From: Methylobacterium sp. AMS5
Lineage (GTDB): Bacteria > Pseudomonadota > Alphaproteobacteria > Rhizobiales > Beijerinckiaceae
DNA: 64,000 bases
Direction: 5' to 3'
NCBI RefSeq assembly: GCF_001542815.1
Contig: NZ_CP006992.1
Coordinates: 1,369,501-1,433,500 of the forward strand
Below the pieces are notes generated by a model. The model saw only the letters and a list, made by a program, of their open reading frames with translations, was not told where the DNA came from and did not search any database. Positions 56,921-64,000 of the stretch are shown here, one piece after another; within the stretch, counting starts at the first letter, position 1, and each line of letters starts with the position of its first letter. The position numbers were made by a program, and so were the translations under genes.

Positions 56921-59758
56921 TCACTGTCCCAACCGCTCCAGCAACGCCGGCACGTGGACCTGATCGGCCTTGTAGTTCCCGGTCAGGGTGTAGATCACGA
57001 TGTTGATGCCGCCGCGGAACGCCATCTCGCGCTGGCGCTGGTCGCCGCCGGTGACGGGGTAGAGCGGCTCGCCGTTGCGGCCCACCGCCCAGGCGGCGGC
57101 GAGGTCGTTGCCGGTGATGATGAGCGGGGTGACGCCGTCGCCGGCCCGGGCCGGACGGCGCTCGCCGCCCTCGCCCGCGGGCGGAAGCGTCTCGACCCAG
57201 GTCTGTCCGGTACTGAGCCGGCCGGGGAAGGAATCCACGAGGTAGAACGCCTTGGTGAGCACGTGGTCGGCCGGCACCGGCTCCAGCTCCGGCACTTCGA
57301 GGGTGGCGAGCATCTTGCGGAGATACGCCGCCTCAGGGCTCGGCGGGCCGCCGGGGCGGGCGGTCTGGGCATCGCGGGTGTCGAAGATCACCGTGCCGCC
57401 GTTGCGCATGAAGGCGTCGATCTTGCGGATCGCCGCCTCGCTCGGCTGCGGACGGCCGGCGACGATCGGCCAGTAGATCAGCGGGTAGAAGGCGAGTTCG
57501 TCCTTCTCCGGATTGAGGCCCGCGGGCTCGCCGGGTTCCAGGGCGGTGCGGGCGGCGAGCATCTGGCTCAGGCCCGACAGGCCCGCCCGGCTCGCCGTAT
57601 CCGTCGCGGCGTCGCCCGTGACGACGAAGGCGAGGCGGGTGGCGAGCGCCGACTCGATGCCGTTCGGCCGGTTGGCCGGTGGCTCCTGTGCCCGCACCGG
57701 CAACGGGGTGCAGGCCAGCGCAAGGCCGAGCAGCGCCGGCAGAAGCAGGGCGGCCGGTGCGGCCTTTCCGTGTGACCCTCGACCGAAACTGCGAAAAAAT
57801 CCGCCGAGCCAGAGGCCGGCCAGGGTATCGAGGGCCAGCAACGCGAGGGCGAGGGTGAACAGGAACGCGCGCAGATCCAGTGTCTCGGCGCCGGCGAGCG
57901 AACCCGTGCGGGCGCCCTTGAGGCCGGTGAGGTCGAGGGGCTGGAGCCGATCGCCGGGCGCCAGGGCGTTGACGGCGATGCCGCCCTCCGCCGTGCCGTA
58001 GAAGCCGGGCGGGTGTTCGGGGCCGGCGCGGTCGGCGAAATCGGCCGGCACCGCAGTCGCGCTCGCGGGCGGCGAACCGAGCGCACCGAAGCCGTCGAGG
58101 GTCAGGCGCGGCGCCAGCAGAGCGGCCTTCGCCTGGCGCCCGTCGCCCTCGCCGAGCTTGGCCGACGGGCCGGCGAGCCCGACGACCCGGCGCAGCATGT
58201 CCACGAACAGGCCCGACAGGGGCAGGTTCGACCATGTCGTGTCGGCGGTCACATGAAACAGCACCACGAGCCCCTGCCCCCGCTTCTGCGCCGTGACGAT
58301 GGGCGTGCCGTCCTCAAGCGCCGCCCAGGTCTTGCCCGGCAGGTCGCCATCGGGCTCGGCGAGGATCTGGCGGCGCACGCTGATATCGGCCGGCGGGTTC
58401 AGGCCGGCGAAGGGGCTCTCGGGGGCAAACGCCGCGAGCGTGCGCGGCCGGTCCCAGGAGAGGGTGCCGCCGAGGGATCGCCCGCCCCGGCGCAGGCGCA
58501 CCGGCACGAGCGGGTCGTTGCCGGCGGCGAGGCGGGGGCCGGCGAAGCGCAGCAGCAGCCCGCCCTCGTCCACGAACTGCGCCACCCGCGCCAGCGTCCG
58601 GTCGTCCAGCGCGCCGACATCGGCGAGCGCCAGAACCGAGACCTGATTGTCGAGCATCTGGCCGATGGATTCGGCCGTGCCCTGGCCGCCGCGGGGCTGC
58701 TGCACGTCGGCGAAGGGGTTCAGCGCCTTGGCGAGGTAGTAGGTCGGCGCGAGCAGCGGCTGGGCCTGATCGAGGGTGCCGCCGAAGACGAGGCCGACCC
58801 GGCGGCGCTTGCCGCGCTCGTCCATCAGCACCACGGCGCCGGCCGAGCGCTCGCCCTCGATCTCGAGGCGGGCGATGGCGTTGCGCAGTTCCACCGGCAG
58901 GTCGAAGCTGACACGCGTCTCGCGTGCCTCCGGCTCCAGGGTGAAGCGGCTCTCGGCGAGCGGCAGGCCCTTCTGGTCGAGCGCCCGCACCAGCCCCGCA
59001 TCGCGGCCGTTTCCTTCGGCCCGCAGCACCTGCGCCGAGAGCTTTTCGCCCGGCTGCACGGGGGAGCCTTCGAGCGCCAGCGCCGGGGATCGCTCGGCCT
59101 TCAGCACGGTCACCGCGCTGCCGTGGCGGGTCGCCATCTCGCCGAGGGACGTGGCAAAATCGGCCTCGCCCACGCCGCGCACGCCGTCGCTGATCCAGAC
59201 GATCGAGGCGCCCGGCACCCGCTCGAGGAAGGTGCCGATCGCGGGCAGGTGCGCCCCGCGGCCACCGAGATGCGGGCGCGGTGTGATCGCGCGCAGGCGC
59301 TCCAGCGCGGCGGCCGGGGCCTTCGCCTCGAACGGCGCGGGGGGCTCGGCGCTCGCCACCAGTGCCACCGGGCGCCCGTCGCGGGCGGCGGCCTCGATCT
59401 CGTCGGTCGCCGCGCGCAGGCGGTCGCGCCAATCGTGGGCGGCAGCGACACCGTTGTCGAGGATGAGGAGCAGCGGGTTGCGCCCCGAGGCGGCACCGAT
59501 GCCGCCGGGATTCCAAACCGGCCCGGCCACAGCGAGGATCAGGCAGGCGGCGGCGAGGATACGCAGGATCAGGAGCCAGGGCGGCGTGCGGGCCGGCGTC
59601 TCGCGCTTGGGCAGCAGGTCGGCCATCAGCGCCAGCGGCGGGAAGTGGATGCGGCGCGGGCGCGGCGGCGTGACCCGCAGCAGGATCCACAGGGCCGGCA
59701 GCGCGACGAGGGCGGCCAGCGCGAGGGGGGCGGCGAAGGTGAGCGGAATCCCGAACAA
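56921..59758 (-). CDS. BatA-like aerotolerance protein fused to DUF4159
   Basis: The 945-aa protein starts with a BatA-type double helix (LTFAAPLALAALVALPALWILL and FPPLALMADLL, residues 1-45), a VWA-like domain (LLLILDNGVAAAHDWRDRL), a long periplasmic GATase-like region and a second membrane stretch (FLFTLALALLALDTLAGLWLGGFF). The C-terminal 280 residues form DUF4159 (LAFVVTGDAATDTASRAGL to FDTRDAQTARPGG, ending INIVIYTLTGNYKADQVH). It lies 13 bases after DUF58. Probably forms a membrane complex with MoxR and DUF58. Confidence 0.88.
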   Translation of the reverse strand: MFGIPLTFAAPLALAALVALPALWILLRVTPPRPRRIHFPPLALMADLLPKRETPARTPPWLLILRILAAACLILAVAGPVWNPGGIGAASGRNPLLLILDNGVAAAHDWRDRLRAATDEIEAAARDGRPVALVASAEPPAPFEAKAPAAALERLRAITPRPHLGGRGAHLPAIGTFLERVPGASIVWISDGVRGVGEADFATSLGEMATRHGSAVTVLKAERSPALALEGSPVQPGEKLSAQVLRAEGNGRDAGLVRALDQKGLPLAESRFTLEPEARETRVSFDLPVELRNAIARLEIEGERSAGAVVLMDERGKRRRVGLVFGGTLDQAQPLLAPTYYLAKALNPFADVQQPRGGQGTAESIGQMLDNQVSVLALADVGALDDRTLARVAQFVDEGGLLLRFAGPRLAAGNDPLVPVRLRRGGRSLGGTLSWDRPRTLAAFAPESPFAGLNPPADISVRRQILAEPDGDLPGKTWAALEDGTPIVTAQKRGQGLVVLFHVTADTTWSNLPLSGLFVDMLRRVVGLAGPSAKLGEGDGRQAKAALLAPRLTLDGFGALGSPPASATAVPADFADRAGPEHPPGFYGTAEGGIAVNALAPGDRLQPLDLTGLKGARTGSLAGAETLDLRAFLFTLALALLALDTLAGLWLGGFFRSFGRGSHGKAAPAALLLPALLGLALACTPLPVRAQEPPANRPNGIESALATRLAFVVTGDAATDTASRAGLSGLSQMLAARTALEPGEPAGLNPEKDELAFYPLIYWPIVAGRPQPSEAAIRKIDAFMRNGGTVIFDTRDAQTARPGGPPSPEAAYLRKMLATLEVPELEPVPADHVLTKAFYLVDSFPGRLSTGQTWVETLPPAGEGGERRPARAGDGVTPLIITGNDLAAAWAVGRNGEPLYPVTGGDQRQREMAFRGGINIVIYTLTGNYKADQVHVPALLERLGQ

Positions 59759-59771
59759 TGCGCTTCGCCTT

Positions 59772-60686
59772 TCAGCCGAGGCCGCGCGCGGCGGCGACGA
59801 GCGTCAGCAGCCGCAGGGCCGCCTCGCTCGCCGGCCGGTCGGTCCGGTGGATCGTCAGCGTCCAGCCCCGCTGCCGGGCGATCTCGGACAGGCCGTCGCG
59901 ATGGGCCGCGATGCGGGTGCGATAAGCCTCGCCCCAGGCGCCCGCCTCGCCGATGTCGAGGCTGAGGCCGCCCTCGGGATCGTGCAGCACCGCCTGGCCG
60001 GTGAAGGGGAAGGTCTCCTCCACCGGATCGGCCACCAGCACGAGATGGCCGTGGGTGCCGCGCGCCGAGATCGTCTGCACGGCGCTGCGCACCCGATCCA
60101 GCGGCGTGAGGAAATCGCTGATCAGCACCACTTCGTCGAACCGGCCGGGCGTGGCTGCCGGCGGCAGGTCCTGGGTCAGGCCGGCCCGGTCGTTCACGAG
60201 CGCCTGGGCGAGCCGCTCCACGATGCCACGGGTCGCGCTGGAGCGGGTGAGCCCGAGCAGGCCGACGCGCTCGCCGCCCTCGACGAAGGTATCGGCCAGC
60301 GCCAACCCCAGCACTAGGGCCCGCTCGACCTTGGAGGTCTGGGCGAGGTCCGAGGCGAAGCCCATGGAGGCGGAGCGGTCGATCCAGATCCAGATGTTGT
60401 GGGCCGCCTCCCACTCGCGCTCGCGCACGTAGAGCCGGTCGTCGCGGGCGGAGCGGCGCCAGTCGACCCGCGCCGCGGCCTCGCCGGGCACGAAGGGGCG
60501 GAACTGCCAGAAGCTCTCGCCCGGCCCCGCGCGGCGGCGGCCATGCAGGCCGTGCGCCAGGGTGCCGGAGACGCGCCGCGATTCGAGCACGAGCCGCGGC
60601 ATCACCTCGGCGAGCGCCAGGGCGCCACCGGTCTCGGGACCGCCGGGGCGGCGGCTCTCGGCCTCGACGAGCCGGGTGGAGGCCAT
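59772..60686 (-). CDS. DUF58 protein of the MoxR operon
   Basis: The 304-aa protein has the DUF58 core (GESFWQFRPFVPGEAAARVDWRRSAR, with YVREREWEAAHNIWIWIDRS, and a MIDAS-like DRSASMGF at about 110), followed by a VWA-like tail. Proteins of this family partner MoxR ATPases. It starts 11 bases after moxR. No membrane helix is visible, unlike many DUF58 proteins. Confidence 0.92.
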   Translation of the reverse strand: MASTRLVEAESRRPGGPETGGALALAEVMPRLVLESRRVSGTLAHGLHGRRRAGPGESFWQFRPFVPGEAAARVDWRRSARDDRLYVREREWEAAHNIWIWIDRSASMGFASDLAQTSKVERALVLGLALADTFVEGGERVGLLGLTRSSATRGIVERLAQALVNDRAGLTQDLPPAATPGRFDEVVLISDFLTPLDRVRSAVQTISARGTHGHLVLVADPVEETFPFTGQAVLHDPEGGLSLDIGEAGAWGEAYRTRIAAHRDGLSEIARQRGWTLTIHRTDRPASEAALRLLTLVAAARGLG

Positions 60687-60697
60687 CCGCGGCGGGC

Positions 60698-61708
<1,011 letters not shown>

Positions 61709-61904
61709 GAAGTGAACCTTGCGATGGCCGGGCGCGGAGGCCCGGAAAGTGCGGAGTCTGGCGCCGAACGCGGGCCGAACGCAAGCGCGGCGCTGCCGCG
61801 CGGCAGATCGGCACTATATGGGCGCTCCAGACCCGGCGGGCAGGACGCCCGCGACATCGTGCATCGCGGACGCAGCGCGTCCGCCCCGAGGAAAGCGAGA
61901 CCGG

Positions 61905-62339
61905 ATGACGGACGAGGAGCGCGCGGTCTTCCCCGAGGGGTGGGAGGCTTTCACCGATCCGGGCTTCATCGCCCATGTCGGGCCGGTCTATCACCGGACG
62001 GTCGAGGGCACGAAAGCGTTCGCCTTCCGCACCGACGAGCGGCACGGCAACCTCGTCGGCATCGTCCATGGCGGCGCGCTGCTCACCTTCGCCGACCGGG
62101 CGCTCAGCATCGTCGTGCGCGACGCCTGCGACGGGGCCCGCGCGGTGACGATCGAGATGTCGAGCCAGTTCGTCGGCGCGGCCCAGATCGGCGACCTGAT
62201 CGAGACGGTGCCGGAGATCGTGCGGAAAACCGCGTCCCTCGTCTTCGTGCGCGGCACGCTCACCAGCGGCGGCCGGCCGCTGGCGGCGGTGACGGGAATC
62301 TGGAAGGTTCTGCGGGACAAGCCCGGCGACAAGTCATGA
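61905..62339 (+). CDS. PaaI-family hotdog thioesterase
   Basis: The 144-aa enzyme hydrolyses acyl-CoA thioesters. The hotdog-fold signature GNLVGIVHGGALLTFADRAL carries the family His/Gly motif, and TIEMSSQFVGAAQIGDLIETV is the second conserved strand. The substrate is unknown. ATG 61905 has GAGG further upstream. It begins a tight operon, overlapping DUF1285 by ATGA. Confidence 0.88.
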   Translation: MTDEERAVFPEGWEAFTDPGFIAHVGPVYHRTVEGTKAFAFRTDERHGNLVGIVHGGALLTFADRALSIVVRDACDGARAVTIEMSSQFVGAAQIGDLIETVPEIVRKTASLVFVRGTLTSGGRPLAAVTGIWKVLRDKPGDKS

Positions 62340-62917
62340 CCCAGAGCACACCCGACGATCCGGCGCTCGCCCGCCTCAGCGCCGCCCTCGGCGAGATCGG
62401 CAAACGCGGCCTGCCTCCGGTTGAGCGCTGGAATCCGGAGCATTGCGGCGAGATCGACATCCGCATCGCCGCCGACGGCACGTGGTTCCACGACGGCTCG
62501 GCGATCCGTCGGCCGAAGCTGGTCAAGCTCTTCGCCTCGATCCTGCGCAAGGAGCCCGACGGCTCGACCGTGCTCGTCACACCGGCCGAGAAAGTCCGCA
62601 TCACCGTCGAGGATGCGGCATTCGCAGCCGTGGAAATGGCGGTGGAGGGCGAGGGCGAAGGCCGCCGCATCGCCTTCCGCACCAACGTGGACGACCTCGT
62701 CCCGGCCGATGCCGAGCATCGCTTGCGCTTCGAGGACGGGGCGGAGGGTCTCAAGCCCTACATCCATGTCCGCCGCGACCTCTGGGCCCTGGTGAGCCGC
62801 CCCCTGACCTACGATCTCGTGGAGATGGGCGAGGAGCGCGAGATCGACGGGCAGAGGTGGTTCGGGCTCTGGGCCGGGGGGCATTTCCACCGCATCGCCC
62901 CGGCAGAGGCGGCGTGA
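62336..62917 (+). CDS. DUF1285 domain protein
   Basis: The 193-aa protein fits DUF1285: GEIDIRIAADGTWFHDGSAIRR near residue 45, then ILRKEPDGSTVLVTPAEKVRI and VRRDLWALVSRPLTYDLVEMG. The family has a two-domain beta fold with no known reaction. The conserved order with the Nudix hydrolase and CCA-adding enzyme is typical of Hyphomicrobiales. It overlaps its neighbours by 4 bases on each side. Confidence 0.9.
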   Translation: MTQSTPDDPALARLSAALGEIGKRGLPPVERWNPEHCGEIDIRIAADGTWFHDGSAIRRPKLVKLFASILRKEPDGSTVLVTPAEKVRITVEDAAFAAVEMAVEGEGEGRRIAFRTNVDDLVPADAEHRLRFEDGAEGLKPYIHVRRDLWALVSRPLTYDLVEMGEEREIDGQRWFGLWAGGHFHRIAPAEAA

Positions 62918-63597
62918 GGCTGTCCGAGGCGGCGGCCGGGCCTGAGGCGGAGGGGCTCGCGGATGATTTCGGCCTCGACGCCTTCCTGGCGCGGGCGGAA
63001 ACCCGCTTGAGCCACGTGCCGCCGGGGCCGGGCGTGCCGCTGTCGAACCCGCGCGGCGACCACGACCTCCAGCCGGAGGGTCTTTCCGTTGCGCCGGCCA
63101 CGCCCCACCGGCCGGCAGCGGTGCTGGTGCCTGTGATCGACCGGCCCGAGGGTGCGACGCTGCTGTTCACGCGGCGGGCGGCACATCTGCGTGACCATTC
63201 GGGGCAGGTCGCCTTCCCCGGCGGCAAGGTCGATCCGGAGGACACCACGCCGATCGACACCGCTTTGCGCGAGGCCTGGGAGGAAATCGGGCTCGAGAGC
63301 GACGCCGTGCGACCGCTCGGCTATCTCGATCCCTATCTCTCCGGCACCGGCTTCCTCGTGATGCCGGTGGTCGGCCTCGTGGCGCGCGACGCCGTGCTGC
63401 GGCCGAACCCGGCGGAGGTGGCGGCCGTGTTCGAGGTGCCGCTCGCCTTCCTCATGGACCCGGCGCGTCATCTCGTCCGTTCGGCGGAATGGAAGGGCCG
63501 GACGCGCTATTTCTACGCCATCCCCTTCGCCGAGCACCTGATCTGGGGCGTCACGGCAGGGATCGTGCACAACCTCCAAGAACGCCTTTATCCCTGA
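62914..63597 (+). CDS. Nudix CoA pyrophosphatase (CoAse family)
   Basis: The 227-aa enzyme cleaves CoA or acyl-CoA to 3-prime,5-prime-ADP and phosphopantetheine. The CoAse-specific motif LLFTRRAAHLRDHSGQVAFPGGK precedes the Nudix box GGKVDPEDTTPIDTALREAWEEIGLE, and the closing Nudix strand is LVMPVVGLVARDAVL. The GTG start at 62914 overlaps DUF1285 as GTGA. Its last codons lie in the first copy of a 16-base tandem repeat. Confidence 0.92.
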   Translation: MRLSEAAAGPEAEGLADDFGLDAFLARAETRLSHVPPGPGVPLSNPRGDHDLQPEGLSVAPATPHRPAAVLVPVIDRPEGATLLFTRRAAHLRDHSGQVAFPGGKVDPEDTTPIDTALREAWEEIGLESDAVRPLGYLDPYLSGTGFLVMPVVGLVARDAVLRPNPAEVAAVFEVPLAFLMDPARHLVRSAEWKGRTRYFYAIPFAEHLIWGVTAGIVHNLQERLYP

Positions 63598-63634
63598 ACG
63601 CCTTTATCCCTGAACGCCTTTATCCCTGAACGCC
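63581..63634 (+). repeat. Tandem 16-base repeat copied from the end of the Nudix gene
   Basis: The unit AACGCCTTTATCCCTG occurs three times (63581-63596, 63597-63612, 63613-63628) with a partial fourth (AACGCC). The first copy encodes the last residues (ERLYP and the stop), so the extra copies are non-coding duplicates after the stop codon. Confidence 0.9.
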
Positions 63635-63682
63635 TCGACGCTTGACGGGCGCCCCGCGGCCCCTCGCAGAATTGCGCCATCC

Positions 63683-63940
63683 ATGCTCCGCCTCGTCCTC
63701 CAGGAAATCCTCCTGTTCTCCCTGCCCTTCCTGGCCTTCGCGGGCTGGCTGCTGTTCGCCCGGCGCTCGCCGCTCGACCATGCGCATTGGAAGCCGCACT
63801 GGACGCGGCTGATCCTGGCCGGACTGTTCATCGTCATCGCCTCCCTCATCACGGTCGGGTTGAGCGGACAGGACATGAAGGACGGCTACGAGCTGCCGCG
63901 CTTCGAGAACGGCCGGCTGGTGCCGGGCCATTTCCGATGA
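63683..63940 (+). CDS. DUF6111 small membrane protein
   Basis: The 85-aa protein has two membrane helices (VLQEILLFSLPFLAFAGWLLF and LILAGLFIVIASLITVGL) and a soluble end YELPRFENGRLVPGHFR. It fits DUF6111, a small family of alphaproteobacteria found just upstream of CCA-adding enzyme genes. Function unknown. Its stop overlaps the next ATG by 4 bases. Confidence 0.88.
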   Translation: MLRLVLQEILLFSLPFLAFAGWLLFARRSPLDHAHWKPHWTRLILAGLFIVIASLITVGLSGQDMKDGYELPRFENGRLVPGHFR

Positions 63941-64000
63941 TCACCGACACGCTGCCCTCATCCCTTGCCCCGCCGCTGGTCGCGGACGGCCCGGCCCGCC
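63937..64000 (+). CDS. Start of a CCA-tRNA nucleotidyltransferase-like gene (cut by the window)
   Basis: ATG 63937 overlaps the DUF6111 stop as ATGA and opens a frame to the window edge (MITDTLPSSLAPPLVADGPA). Only 21 codons are seen, too few for a motif. The call rests on the usual order CoA pyrophosphatase, DUF6111, CCA-adding enzyme in Hyphomicrobiales. Confidence 0.5.
   Translation, partial: MITDTLPSSLAPPLVADGPAR

Noticed and set aside
63581..63634. Tandem repeat considered as a CRISPR array
   Set aside because: Repeats are 16 bases with no spacers between, and no cas genes are near.

Overview
This window is a GC-rich bacterial chromosome segment with the gene style of an alphaproteobacterium (Hyphomicrobiales), most likely Methylobacterium or Methylorubrum. 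The clues are a formaldehyde-activating-enzyme (Fae) homolog, a cycHJKL-type cytochrome c maturation operon, an aerobic (cobN/cobG) cobalamin operon under a B12 riboswitch, a gene-transfer-agent cluster of the Rhodobacter type, and GC-rich intergenic palindromes. I name the genus by inference from gene content. I saw no rRNA, tRNA or CRISPR array.

Layout: 1-2.0 kb holds the partial start of an unknown gene, then a NicO/RcnA-type Ni/Co transporter with its DUF1007 partner. 2.2-7.0 kb is ccmI-ccmE-ccmF-ccmH on the minus strand, ending in a perfect hairpin. 7.1-10.5 kb is a PhoP/PhoQ-like two-component pair plus a PepSY-like membrane protein; a vapBC toxin-antitoxin module, with a probably frameshifted vapB, sits on the opposite strand between regulator and kinase. 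10.5-29.3 kb is a co-oriented (minus) phage-derived block. It holds a full RcGTA-like set, g1 to g15 in canonical order (terminase to TIM-barrel tail protein), followed by a DUF2793 protein, a GH24 lysozyme and small membrane proteins. Two trypsin-like proteases on the plus strand interrupt it between capsid (g5) and connector (g6), and a parS-like palindrome lies between terminase and portal.

29.7-39.9 kb is one long, mostly overlapping cobalt/cobalamin operon (cbtB-cbtA-DUF1636-cobW-DUF4349 lipoprotein-cobN-cobG-cobH-cobI-cobJ) read leftward from a cobalamin riboswitch; cobP-cobO are divergent. 41.5-44.3 kb holds an HWE histidine kinase, a single-domain response regulator and a decayed HigA-like antitoxin. 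44.3-49.3 kb carries the Fae homolog, small proteins, an alpha/beta hydrolase and a chemoreceptor. 49.3-54.7 kb holds a large hybrid kinase and a divergent EamA transporter/AraC regulator pair. 54.7-61.7 kb is a Bat-like operon (MoxR ATPase, DUF58, two large VWA/GATase-like membrane proteins). 61.9-64.0 kb is a plus-strand operon: thioesterase, DUF1285, Nudix CoA pyrophosphatase, DUF6111 and the start of what is probably a CCA-adding enzyme gene.

Functionally the window combines metal and cofactor supply (Ni/Co transport, B12 synthesis), cytochrome c assembly, envelope and signal sensing, and a domesticated phage-like particle cluster whose activity cannot be judged from sequence alone.
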